64,000 bases of DNA, taken from contig CANQRH010000004.1 of the NCBI GenBank assembly GCA_947626225.1, forward strand, positions 124,001-188,000, in the 5' to 3' direction. Below the pieces are notes generated by a model that was not told where the DNA came from, made no database searches, and saw only the letters and a list, made by a program, of their open reading frames with translations. The number at the start of each line of letters is the position of its first letter. The first letter of the stretch is position 1. This document shows positions 1-7,736 of the stretch, one piece after another. Source of the stretch: Candidatus Gastranaerophilales bacterium. GTDB lineage: Bacteria > Cyanobacteriota > Vampirovibrionia > Gastranaerophilales > Gastranaerophilaceae. The translations under genes and the position numbers were made by a program.

Positions 1-282
1 ACCGTAAGCAGGGCGGTTGCAAAACTTGAAAAAGCCGATGAATATGTTCAGATAAGATGCGCCGATTTTATCATAGACAGATTAAAAGATATTGACTTCA
101 ATATTGAAATGTCGCTTGATGACCAGTACAATTATATAATGCGCAGATGGTATGATAAAAATATTAAAGTTTCGCATGCCATGGAGTATTTGAAAAATTC
201 CCCCGTTGATATAAGAAAAGAACTTGCACTTGAAATTATTGATTTTATTAAAGAATACGATGACTATGCAAAAAATTTGTGA
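1..282 (+). CDS. C-terminal part of an unidentified helical protein (truncated by window edge)
   Basis: An open frame runs from the first base to a TGA at 280-282, giving 93 residues with no start in view. The sequence is charged and helical (for example DEYVQIRCADFIIDRL near its start and KELALEIIDFIKEYDDYAKN at its end), with no motif I recognise. It ends 50 nt before the next start on the same strand. Function unknown; the frame looks coding because it is uninterrupted and has the same codon use as its neighbours. Confidence 0.6.
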   Translation, partial: TVSRAVAKLEKADEYVQIRCADFIIDRLKDIDFNIEMSLDDQYNYIMRRWYDKNIKVSHAMEYLKNSPVDIRKELALEIIDFIKEYDDYAKNL

Positions 283-332
283 TTAATTGTAACAAGTTAG
301 CCATGCTCATTTAAATATTGTTTAATTTATAT

Positions 333-656
333 ATGAGCGATGAAATAAACAAAAAAGTCATAGATATTTTTTCAAACAGGAATAAGGATTCCGTAAAATA
401 TTTTGCTGGTTTTAGCTATGTTAAACTTGCAAAAGATTCCAACGGGAAAAAATATAATTCCGAACATCTTCTGCAGTATGCCGAAAAATGCCACTATATA
501 GTCAGGGTTATGCGAGTGCTTAACGGGGAAGTTTATCTGTATAATTATGATGTACCCAATAATGAGCTTTTTAAGTTTGTTAAATCGTTTGAAAATAAAA
601 CGCTTGAAGGTACAATTATTGAAATAGATAAATATTTTCCCGGAGATTTGGCATGA
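333..656 (+). CDS. small conserved-looking hypothetical protein, 107 aa
   Basis: Soluble protein of 107 residues with no signal peptide or membrane segment; not recognised. I chose the ATG at 333 (MSDEINKK) over the TTG at 318. There is no Shine-Dalgarno sequence; a TTTAAT hexamer at 321-326 lies 6 nt upstream, like the possible leaderless genes elsewhere in the window. Its stop overlaps the start of the radical-SAM gene as ATGA at 653-656, so the two are probably translationally coupled. The mixed strand/helix sequence (HYIVRVMRVLNGEVYLYNYDV) looks like a small alpha/beta domain. Confidence 0.65.
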   Translation: MSDEINKKVIDIFSNRNKDSVKYFAGFSYVKLAKDSNGKKYNSEHLLQYAEKCHYIVRVMRVLNGEVYLYNYDVPNNELFKFVKSFENKTLEGTIIEIDKYFPGDLA

Positions 657-3151
657 TTGATGCTCTTTACAAATGCACCAAACCATATCGGTATGCCGGC
701 GGTGAATTGCTTTCATATAACAAAGATTTTGATAAAGCAAAAATCAGGTTTGCGTTTGCGTTTCCCGATAAATACGAAATCGGTATAAGCAATCTCGGTG
801 TCAGAATTTTGTATGATATGGTTAATAAACAGTCTGATTATATGGCAGACAGAGTTTATGCACCGGAACCGGATTTTAATCCGGAAGTTTTGTACGGGGT
901 TGAAAGTAAAAGGGCGGTAAAAGATTTTGATGCGGTGGGTTTTTCGCTCCAATACGAGCTTGCTTATCCTACGGTTCTAAAAATGCTTGAAATGTCGGGT
1001 GTTCCGTACAGAAACGATGAAAGAACCGATAAACACCCGATAATTTTTGCAGGCGGCCCATGTGCTTTTAATCCGCTTCCTCTGAGTGATTTTGTCGATG
1101 TTTTTTTGATAGGTGACGGTGAGGATAACATTGTTGAAATTTGTGAAATCCTTGAAAAAACAAAAGGCATGCCGAGAAACGAACGTATAAAAGCATTGTG
1201 TGCAAACCCTTCAAACGGCCGATGGTCGGCACTTACGGGCGGAAAAGTTACAAAACGCGTTGCATTGCTTGAATATGACACTGCGTTAAAATCTTATCCG
1301 ATACCGTATTCAACCTCCGTTCAAGACAGGGCGGTAGTTGAAATAAGGCGCGGATGCGGAAGAATGTGCCGTTTCTGCCAGCCCGGGCATGTTACTCTGC
1401 CCGTGAGAGAAAGGCCTGCACAGGAAATTATCAAAATCGCAAAAGAACTCGTAAAAAATACCGGATATGATGAGTATTCACTTCTGTCGCTTTCTTCAAA
1501 CGATTACAAAAATATAAACGAAGTTATCAAAGAACTTTCGCTTGATTTTAATGAAAAGAAAATCTCCGTATCGCTTCCGAGCCAAAGGATTGACGGATTT
1601 AACCTTGAACTTGCAAATCTTGTTCAAAGTGTCAGAAAATCAACAATGACACTGGCTCCCGAAGCCGGCAGCCAAAGGCTCAGAAACGTAATCAGAAAAA
1701 ATATAACGGAAGAACAGATTTTGAATGCCGTCTTAACCCTTTACGAAAACGGCTGGTCAAGAGTCAAATTTTATTTTATATGCGGGCTTCCGACCGAAAC
1801 GCTCGAAGATATGGACGAAATGGCAAATCTTTTAAGCAACATCAAATACCGCTGTAAACAGCTGAAACGGGAGAAGGGCTTAAACCACGGTATGGATATA
1901 ACCTGTACTCTCTCAATATTTGTTCCGAAGCCTTTTACACCTTTCCAGTGGTGCGGACAAATGCCTTTGGATAAGATAAGTGAGCACATAAAATATCTTA
2001 AAGAAAAGATTGCGCATCTCAAAGGGGTAAAGGTAAATTATCATGAGCAGTTTACATCTCAGATAGAAGCAGTGCTTACCCGAGGTGATAAATCGCTTTG
2101 CACATACGTTGAAGCGTTATACAAAAAAGGCTGCTATCTTGATGCATGGGGTGAATATTTTAACACGGATGTTTGGCAAAATACCGCCCGAGAGCTCGGA
2201 ATAGATTTGGCAAAGCTTGCCGGGAAAAATTACGGGCTTGATGAGGAATTGCCGTGGGATTTTGTTGATATCGGCGTAGATAAAAGCTGGTTTGTTCGGG
2301 AATATGAAAATGCTTTTCGGGCGGATGTGAAAGATTTTCAACCCTCATGCGAGCAAAAATGCGTAAATTGCGGAGTGTGTAAAAATCTTAAAATAGGAAA
2401 AACTCTTGCAAAGCCTTTCACGGCAAGTGAAAGAGCAAAAAACTTAAAAATAGAAGTCAAAAATCCGAAAACCTGTCAGGGTTATGACAAAGAAATTTTT
2501 AAATACCGCATAAAACTTACAAAAAAAGGTATTTTAAAATATTTATCGCATCTTGACTGGCAGAATACATTTTTAAAAGCGCTTGCAAGAACGGATTTAA
2601 ATGTTGTTTATTCTCTCGGTTATAACCCTATGATGAAGGTTTCAATGGGCATTGCCCTTCCTCTTTTTGCCGAGAGCGAATGTGAACTTGTCGATATTGA
2701 GCTTTTTGATAAGATTTCCGAAGACGTTATCAAACAAAAGTTGGAAAAAGTTCTCCCCGAAGGATGCGAAATAATAAGTATTGTAAATATTGAAAAATCA
2801 GCCAAATCAATTGATACGACCGTACAATGGGCAGAATATGAAATAAGTATTTTTGACAAATCACTTTACGATTTTGAAACTTTCAGGTATAATACGGATA
2901 AGGTTTTATCTTCTCCTCAAATTTTTATAGAGAAGAAAAACAAAAAAGGTTTAATTAAAAAAACAGACATTAAACAATCAATCAAATCATACGAATTTGA
3001 AAATGAGAGTCTGTTCATAGTATTAAAAACGGGGCAATCCGAAATACCTGCGTTACGAGCGGATATTTTGACGGGACTGATTGCGGACGGTGTAATGTTT
3101 AATATAAAACGTACACGATTTTTTGACAGAGATTTAAAAGAGTTACAGTAA
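653..3151 (+). CDS. B12-binding-type radical SAM protein fused to a DUF2344 domain
   Basis: 832 residues. The N-terminal third resembles the cobalamin-binding-like region of the TIGR03960 family; a radical-SAM barrel follows with the iron-sulfur motif CGRMCRFC (C235, C239, C242). The last 200 or so residues (YRIKLTKKGILKYLSHLDW onward) match the DUF2344/TIGR03936 radical-SAM-linked domain. A small cysteine cluster (CEQKCVNCGVC) sits between them. In many Firmicutes the two halves are separate genes next to rng; here they are fused, as I recall for Cyanobacteria. The reaction is unknown, but the constant link with RNase E/G suggests an RNA or ribosome-related role. It overlaps the upstream gene by 4 nt and lies 10 nt before rng. 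Confidence 0.88.
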   Translation: MIDALYKCTKPYRYAGGELLSYNKDFDKAKIRFAFAFPDKYEIGISNLGVRILYDMVNKQSDYMADRVYAPEPDFNPEVLYGVESKRAVKDFDAVGFSLQYELAYPTVLKMLEMSGVPYRNDERTDKHPIIFAGGPCAFNPLPLSDFVDVFLIGDGEDNIVEICEILEKTKGMPRNERIKALCANPSNGRWSALTGGKVTKRVALLEYDTALKSYPIPYSTSVQDRAVVEIRRGCGRMCRFCQPGHVTLPVRERPAQEIIKIAKELVKNTGYDEYSLLSLSSNDYKNINEVIKELSLDFNEKKISVSLPSQRIDGFNLELANLVQSVRKSTMTLAPEAGSQRLRNVIRKNITEEQILNAVLTLYENGWSRVKFYFICGLPTETLEDMDEMANLLSNIKYRCKQLKREKGLNHGMDITCTLSIFVPKPFTPFQWCGQMPLDKISEHIKYLKEKIAHLKGVKVNYHEQFTSQIEAVLTRGDKSLCTYVEALYKKGCYLDAWGEYFNTDVWQNTARELGIDLAKLAGKNYGLDEELPWDFVDIGVDKSWFVREYENAFRADVKDFQPSCEQKCVNCGVCKNLKIGKTLAKPFTASERAKNLKIEVKNPKTCQGYDKEIFKYRIKLTKKGILKYLSHLDWQNTFLKALARTDLNVVYSLGYNPMMKVSMGIALPLFAESECELVDIELFDKISEDVIKQKLEKVLPEGCEIISIVNIEKSAKSIDTTVQWAEYEISIFDKSLYDFETFRYNTDKVLSSPQIFIEKKNKKGLIKKTDIKQSIKSYEFENESLFIVLKTGQSEIPALRADILTGLIADGVMFNIKRTRFFDRDLKELQ

Positions 3152-3161
3152 AGGATTTTTT

Positions 3162-4856
3162 ATGGAAAAACACAACAAACACAATCAACAAAATTCTGAA
3201 AAAAAGATTATCATAGCCGAACGTGATAACATTGCTGCGGTTATGGAAAACGGCAAGGTTATGGATTTTTTCATTTCAAGAGGAGATGTAATTCTCGGGG
3301 ATGTTTACCTTGCAACGGTTGACAACATTTTACCGAGTATTGATGCCGCATTTGTAAATGTCGGTACGGACAAGATGGGATTTTTGCATGCTCAGGATGT
3401 TATGGGCAAAGGCTCTTTGAAAGACAAATTATCTCCGAAACAAAGGCTTATTGTACAGGTTGTAAAAGAACCGACCGGACATAAAGGTCCGCGAGTTACC
3501 ACGGAAATCAGCCTCCCGGGGCGTTTTCTGGTTCTCATGCCGAATGAACCCGGTATAAGTATCAGTAAAAAAATCGAAAATTCAAAAGAAAGAGCAAGAT
3601 TGAAATCCGTTGTAAGTTTGATAAAGCCCGTAGGAGTCGGTGTGATTATCAGAACGGAAGCGGAAGGACAGTCCGAAGCCGATATTCAGGAAGATTTGGA
3701 AATACTTCTTGAAAAATGGAACAATATAATCACATCAGCTGAAACAATGACACCGCCGAATCTTATTTATCGTGATCAGGATTTGCTTTACAGGACTATC
3801 AGAGAAGCTTGCACGGAAGATGTTAAGGAAATTATCGTTGATACGGCATTTGCGATGCAGAGAGTCCAAAATATTTTGCAGAATTGGCACATTAATAAGG
3901 ACATTAAAATTACTCTGTACAAAGGAACAGAACCGCTTCTTATAGCGACGGATGTCCATAAAGAGATAAAAGCCGCATTAAACGTAAAAGTAAATATGCC
4001 CTCCGGTGGGTATCTGTTCATTCAGCAGACGGAAGCTTTGACGGTAATCGATGTTAACAGCGGAAAATTCACAAGCTCGTCAACTCAGGATGAAACTATT
4101 TTGAAAACAAATATCGAAGCGGTTCATGAAATTGCACGTCAGCTCAGATTGAGAAATATCGGCGGTATGGTTATCGTTGACTTTATTGATATGCTTTCGC
4201 GTGCAGACAAGCTGGCGATTATGGAAGAACTTGAAATTGCGCTTGAACCGGATAAGGCAAAACCGCAAGTCGGTCAGCTGTCCGATTTGGGACTTGTAGA
4301 ACTTACAAGACACAGACAGGGACAGTCGTTATCGGAAATCTTTACTAAAAAATGCCCGCACTGTCAGGGAACAGGTTACTTTATGAACGAGTTTAACTTT
4401 GCTTCACCGACAGCGGAAGGCGAATACAGAGCAAAAGCCGCCAAAATGAAGCTTCCGGTAAGTAATTATAAAAAGAACGGCAAAAAAAATCAGACAGAGG
4501 TTACTCCGACGGAAATTGTCGAAGTAGTTAAAACTCAACCGGCTGAAATTGATGCGGGAAATCCTTCCGCTGCAGCAATTGAAGAAAGTGAAAAACGCCC
4601 CGCGGCAAAAAAACGCGGAAGAAAAAGCAGCAAGTTTGAGAAAAAAGCCGCCGGGGAAAATACTCCCGAACCGGTTGTTGAAACCGCTCAAACAGTTTTG
4701 AAGCCTAATGAAGAAATCAAACCTGTTATTGAAGCGCCCGCAGCCGAAAAAACGGTCGAAGAAAAGCCAAAAAGAACACGCAGACCTAATCGCGGAGTTT
4801 CCAAAACTAAGAAAACCCGTACAAAAAAATCAAAAGAGGAAAAAGTTGAAGAATAA
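3162..4856 (+). CDS. rng: ribonuclease E/G family endoribonuclease
   Basis: 564 residues. Order: N-terminal S1 RNA-binding domain (about 40-115), RNase-H-like and DNase-I-like catalytic regions containing DVNSGKF and VIVDFIDM, whose aspartates correspond to the Mg-binding pair of RNase E, then the Zn-link CPHCQGTG (C398, C401). After about residue 430 comes a low-complexity basic and acidic tail (KKRGRKSSK, RTRRPNRG) that probably binds RNA or partner enzymes. It cleaves single-stranded RNA in rRNA maturation and mRNA decay. Cotranscribed with the radical-SAM gene; its 3' end overlaps the next small ORF. Confidence 0.95.
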   Translation: MEKHNKHNQQNSEKKIIIAERDNIAAVMENGKVMDFFISRGDVILGDVYLATVDNILPSIDAAFVNVGTDKMGFLHAQDVMGKGSLKDKLSPKQRLIVQVVKEPTGHKGPRVTTEISLPGRFLVLMPNEPGISISKKIENSKERARLKSVVSLIKPVGVGVIIRTEAEGQSEADIQEDLEILLEKWNNIITSAETMTPPNLIYRDQDLLYRTIREACTEDVKEIIVDTAFAMQRVQNILQNWHINKDIKITLYKGTEPLLIATDVHKEIKAALNVKVNMPSGGYLFIQQTEALTVIDVNSGKFTSSSTQDETILKTNIEAVHEIARQLRLRNIGGMVIVDFIDMLSRADKLAIMEELEIALEPDKAKPQVGQLSDLGLVELTRHRQGQSLSEIFTKKCPHCQGTGYFMNEFNFASPTAEGEYRAKAAKMKLPVSNYKKNGKKNQTEVTPTEIVEVVKTQPAEIDAGNPSAAAIEESEKRPAAKKRGRKSSKFEKKAAGENTPEPVVETAQTVLKPNEEIKPVIEAPAAEKTVEEKPKRTRRPNRGVSKTKKTRTKKSKEEKVEE

Positions 4857-5103
4857 ATTTTTATTATCAATTATAATGTTATTAATCACTGCGAATGCAG
4901 GTTTCTGCGCGTCTGATATTCGGACGGCAGCGGTGAAATTCGGATTAGCGATGGCGGGAGTTATTTTGTCATCGCTGTTCATCTATTTTGGTTTAACGGT
5001 TTACAATAAATTTGCCGTTAAAAAAAATGAAGATGAAATTCTGATATCGCCAAAAAACAAAGATGAAGCGGTTAAATTTTTTATAAACAGGAACAGATTA
5101 TGA
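4846..5103 (+). CDS. small membrane protein, 85 aa
   Basis: Begins at a TTG at 4846, chosen because AGAGGA lies at 4835-4840 with 5 nt spacing; the frame is open further upstream, but that part overlaps rng and reads as rng shadow. There is an N-terminal hydrophobic segment with a possible signal-peptide cut after GFCA, then a second hydrophobic segment (AGVILSSLFIYFGLTVY) and a charged tail. It overlaps the rng stop by 11 nt and the next gene as ATGA. Resembles small cell-envelope or oxaloacetate-decarboxylase-gamma-like proteins only in layout. Function unknown. Confidence 0.6.
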   Translation: MKNKFLLSIIMLLITANAGFCASDIRTAAVKFGLAMAGVILSSLFIYFGLTVYNKFAVKKNEDEILISPKNKDEAVKFFINRNRL

Positions 5104-5330
5104 AAAAAGGTTTTGGTGCATTAGATTTATTAATAGGGCTAATTATTATGGCATTTGTTTTTATTATGTATGCAAATGCTTTTAAGGGGATGCCTACTGT
5201 TATGAACTCTAAGAAAAATACTCAAAGTGTGGAAGAATACGTTGACAAGACGGTAAACGAAATTGAAACCATGCGCCGTCAAAGAATAGAGTATGAAAAG
5301 GGCTTAATAACCGACAGCCCAGTCGAATGA
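5100..5330 (+). CDS. short prepilin-like membrane protein, 76 aa
   Basis: The N-terminus MKKG-FGALDLLIGLIIMAF has a type IV prepilin layout: two lysines, Gly, a Phe that would be residue 1 of the mature chain, and a 20-residue hydrophobic helix. Position +5 is Asp rather than the usual Glu. The rest is a short charged helix with no globular domain, so this would be a minor or accessory pilin, or simply a small anchor. It starts inside the stop of the preceding gene (ATGA) and its last 27 nt overlap the convergent ftsL-like gene. Confidence 0.6.
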   Translation: MKKGFGALDLLIGLIIMAFVFIMYANAFKGMPTVMNSKKNTQSVEEYVDKTVNEIETMRRQRIEYEKGLITDSPVE

Positions 5331-5759
5331 TGCTGTTTTAACCGGTTTTTCGCTTATTGAAGTTGAGGGTGCGACAGCCTGAACTTCAATAACTTTGCCT
5401 GCTTTGGTTAAAAGACTGCTTTGTGTCATTGTATTATCGACATTATCAAAAGATTTGAGTCTGTCAAGATGATTTTGAAGGTCGGCATTTTCATCGTTCA
5501 GAGCGGTAATCTGACGGCTGAGTTTATTTAGTTCAAGCTCATTTGACATAGCAAAATAGTAACTTACTAATGCCGCTAAAACAGCTATTCCCAAAAGACA
5601 ACATAATGATTTATTAATTTTTCTTATTGCCATGGCTTTTTGTGATATCTCCTTTTGAAAATATCCTTCAATGACCGGATTTTCTTCTTTTATAGGATTT
5701 TCAGCATATCCTTGACTTTTGTAACTATCCTCTTTTACAACTACTCTTGCCGTATTCAT
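5304..5759 (-). CDS. FtsL/DivIC-like cell-division protein
   Basis: 151 residues: a cytosolic N-terminus of about 50 residues, one membrane span (CCLLGIAVLAALVSYYFA), then a leucine-zipper coiled coil (ELNKLSRQITALNDENADLQNHLDRL) and a short tail. This topology and its place directly after rsmH match FtsL, which pairs with FtsB/DivIC to activate septal peptidoglycan synthesis. Sequence identity in this family is always low, so the call rests on layout and context. The start follows the rsmH stop directly, with AAGGGG as ribosome-binding site. Confidence 0.7.
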   Translation of the reverse strand: MNTARVVVKEDSYKSQGYAENPIKEENPVIEGYFQKEISQKAMAIRKINKSLCCLLGIAVLAALVSYYFAMSNELELNKLSRQITALNDENADLQNHLDRLKSFDNVDNTMTQSSLLTKAGKVIEVQAVAPSTSISEKPVKTASFDWAVGY

Positions 5760-6695
5760 CTAACCCCTTTTTATGCATCTGGCTATTCTAAGTTTTGCGC
5801 TCCTTGACGGAGGATTTGCTCTAATCTCCTCATCACTTGCACCGATAGGCTTTTTATTGACCAACTCCAAAATCGGCGGTGGACAATTGCAGATAAGTTG
5901 TGATTTATCGCAATGACACCTTTGCGAGTGATATTTGAATAAGTGTTTCACCAATCTGTCTTCGAGTGAATGAAAACTTATTACACTTATTATAGCACCA
6001 AACTCCAATAAATCCAACACATCATTCAGAGTATTTTTTACATTTGTTAACTCTTGATTAACTTCAATTCTGATTGCCTGAAATACGCGTGTAGCTGGGT
6101 GTATGGAAGATTTTACATGCGGTGTGCAATTTTTAATTAAATCGGCGAGTTCGGTTGTTGTTTCTATTTTTTGAAGTTTTCTGGCTTCAACGATTTTTTT
6201 TGCAATTCTTTTTGAAAATCTTTCTTCTCCGTACTCGGAAAAAATTCTTATCAAATCGTCTTCACTGTATGTATTAACGACATCGTAAGCCGAAAAATCC
6301 GCATCCTGATTAAATCTCATATCAAGCGGGGCTTCTTTGGAGAATGAAAAGCCTCTTTCGGCTTTATTAAACTGATGATACGATGCACCCAAATCAAAAA
6401 GTACTCCGCCGGTTATTTTTTTTATCCCGAGTTTTTCAAGAACCGGTTTAATATTTGTATAAGACTCCTTTACGATTGTAATATTTGAATAATTTTTAAG
6501 TCTTTCTTGTGAAGCTTTTATTGCATCTTCATCGATGTCAAAGGCGATGAGCCGTCCGTCAGGTTGAATTTTTTGTAAAATAAGCTCGGAATGTCCGCCT
6601 CCTCCAAGTGTACAGTCAACGTATATTTTGCCTGATTGACATTCCAGCGCATCAACCGCTTCATTCTTCATTACCGTGTAATGCTTAAATTCCAT
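5760..6695 (-). CDS. rsmH: 16S rRNA (cytosine-1402-N4)-methyltransferase
   Basis: 311 residues, the normal length. It carries the SAM-binding motif DCTLGGGGHS, the helical insert of MraW proteins, and the conserved FHSLEDR and NPPSRSAKLR-type ends. It methylates C1402 of 16S rRNA at the P site. It heads the rsmH-ftsL pair at the edge of a division locus, though no mraZ precedes it here. The start has no Shine-Dalgarno; an extended -10 (TGATAATAT on the minus strand) ends 6 nt before the ATG, so a leaderless transcript is likely. Confidence 0.96.
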   Translation of the reverse strand: MEFKHYTVMKNEAVDALECQSGKIYVDCTLGGGGHSELILQKIQPDGRLIAFDIDEDAIKASQERLKNYSNITIVKESYTNIKPVLEKLGIKKITGGVLFDLGASYHQFNKAERGFSFSKEAPLDMRFNQDADFSAYDVVNTYSEDDLIRIFSEYGEERFSKRIAKKIVEARKLQKIETTTELADLIKNCTPHVKSSIHPATRVFQAIRIEVNQELTNVKNTLNDVLDLLEFGAIISVISFHSLEDRLVKHLFKYHSQRCHCDKSQLICNCPPPILELVNKKPIGASDEEIRANPPSRSAKLRIARCIKRG

Positions 6696-6710
6696 GCAAG
6701 TATATTATCA
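6696..6710 (-). promoter_or_regulatory. extended -10 box 6 nt before the rsmH start (possible leaderless promoter)
   Basis: Read on the minus strand, TGATAATAT is followed by six bases and the rsmH ATG. No purine-rich ribosome-binding site fits in the gap. Transcription starting 6-7 nt after the -10 would begin at the ATG. Confidence 0.5.
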
Positions 6711-6761
6711 TAATTTTTTAATGAGGGCTTAATATTTTTGATTGATTTAATGTAAAGATTC

Positions 6762-6790
6762 TTGACAAAATGATATACATACCATATAGT
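6762..6790 (+). promoter_or_regulatory. sigma70-type promoter of the 6.8-kb prepilin gene
   Basis: A consensus TTGACA at 6762-6767 is separated by exactly 17 nt from TATAGT at 6785-6790. The prepilin ATG follows about 33 nt later, with AAAGGA as ribosome-binding site. Confidence 0.75.
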
Positions 6791-6822
6791 AATTATGTTA
6801 TCAAACAAGAAAGGAATTATAT

Positions 6823-7530
6823 ATGAAGAAATTTAGTGCATTCACACTTGCGGAAGTGTTGATTACTTTAGGTATTATCGGTGTAGTTGCCGCAATGACT
6901 ATGCCGACATTGATTAATCAAACAAACGGTGCTCAGTATCGTGCTGCATTCAAAAAAGAATTGTCTGTAATTTCACAGGCAGTTACACTCAACGTTGCTT
7001 TGGAAGATTGGGATTTTGCTGATATTGACGGTACAAAAACATTGGAAGGTATGTTGAAAGCCAGAACAAATGTTGTAAGATCTGCAAAATATAGTGAGAT
7101 TGCAGGTACAAAATCAGGAGAAACGACATCCGGCGGTGAAGGCTATTCTCCTATTATTGACTTAACTGGGTTAAAACAAGATGTTACTCCCGATACAGAT
7201 GATGGTAAGACTCATGTTGACGTAAAAGCAACAGCTCCTGTTGCTGGTGATAAAGTTTTAATGTTTAATGACGGTTCTATGTTTATTTTCACTGAACCTA
7301 CAGCGGGCTGTACAGAAAAAAAACCTTGTCAGGGCTGGTTTGACGTAAACGGTATGAAAGGACCTAACAAATTAACTAAGTGTGATGGCGGAACAAATGC
7401 AGATACTTGTTCCGTAAAAATCCCGACTGATATTTTCCCTGTTAAGTTCTATGACCGTACAATCCTTCCGAACTCAGGAGAAGGCAGAGCTGTATTGTAT
7501 GACAACGGTAATACCGCTTCTCAAAAGTAA
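6823..7530 (+). CDS. type IV prepilin-like protein (N-terminal methylation motif)
   Basis: 235 residues. The leader MKKFSA precedes FTLAEVLITLGIIGVVAAMTMP, the classic prepilin helix with Glu at +5; residue -1 is Ala instead of Gly. The C-terminal part is a soluble pilin or pseudopilin-like domain with cysteines (CTEKKPC and KCDGGTNADTC) that may form disulfides. It would be cut by a prepilin peptidase and built into a pilus or type II-like pseudopilus; no assembly genes are in the window. It has its own strong promoter and terminator, so it is a single-gene unit. Such solitary prepilins are common in this lineage and their roles are mostly unknown. Confidence 0.85.
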   Translation: MKKFSAFTLAEVLITLGIIGVVAAMTMPTLINQTNGAQYRAAFKKELSVISQAVTLNVALEDWDFADIDGTKTLEGMLKARTNVVRSAKYSEIAGTKSGETTSGGEGYSPIIDLTGLKQDVTPDTDDGKTHVDVKATAPVAGDKVLMFNDGSMFIFTEPTAGCTEKKPCQGWFDVNGMKGPNKLTKCDGGTNADTCSVKIPTDIFPVKFYDRTILPNSGEGRAVLYDNGNTASQK

Positions 7531-7545
7531 TTCAAAAAACAATAT

Positions 7546-7573
7546 AAAACGGCGGTTTATCCGCCGTTTTTTT
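7546..7573 (+). terminator. intrinsic terminator after the prepilin gene
   Basis: A perfect 10-bp stem (AAAACGGCGG / CCGCCGTTTT) with a 5-nt loop, followed by a T run. Confidence 0.9.
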
Positions 7574-7639
7574 GTGCCTGTAAATATTTTTTATCTCCCC
7601 GATAATTTCGTAATTCTTCTTTTTTGTGGTATAACTTTA

Positions 7640-7736
7640 TTGTAGCAGTTAGGGGGATCCGCCCCATAGGCAAGCACGGTATATAAGGGTTTTTATATAC
7701 TAAACGCCTGCCGGTAAAAGGATAGAAAGTAAAATT
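7640..7736 (+). promoter_or_regulatory. structured leader upstream of thrS, possible cis-regulatory RNA
   Basis: An extended -10 (TGGTATAAC, about 7627-7635) precedes a leader of about 100 nt. It can fold as GGGG/CCCC near 7651-7663, an 8-bp hairpin GTATATAA / TTATATAC at about 7679-7700, and an outer GGCA...TGCC pairing around that hairpin (GGCAAGCACGG against CGCCTGCCGG). I find no T-box AGGGUGGNACC motif and could not match it to a riboswitch class I know. It could be a synthetase autoregulatory site, as for E. coli thrS, but that is inference. Confidence 0.45.

Noticed and set aside
4708..4845. Start of the small membrane protein at ATG 4708
   Set aside because: This part overlaps the RNase E/G tail and reads as its Lys-rich shadow; TTG 4846 has a proper ribosome-binding site and signal sequence.
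7640..7736. T-box leader for thrS
   Set aside because: No AGGGUGGNACC antiterminator motif and no terminator hairpin with T-run before the start; the same holds for valS.
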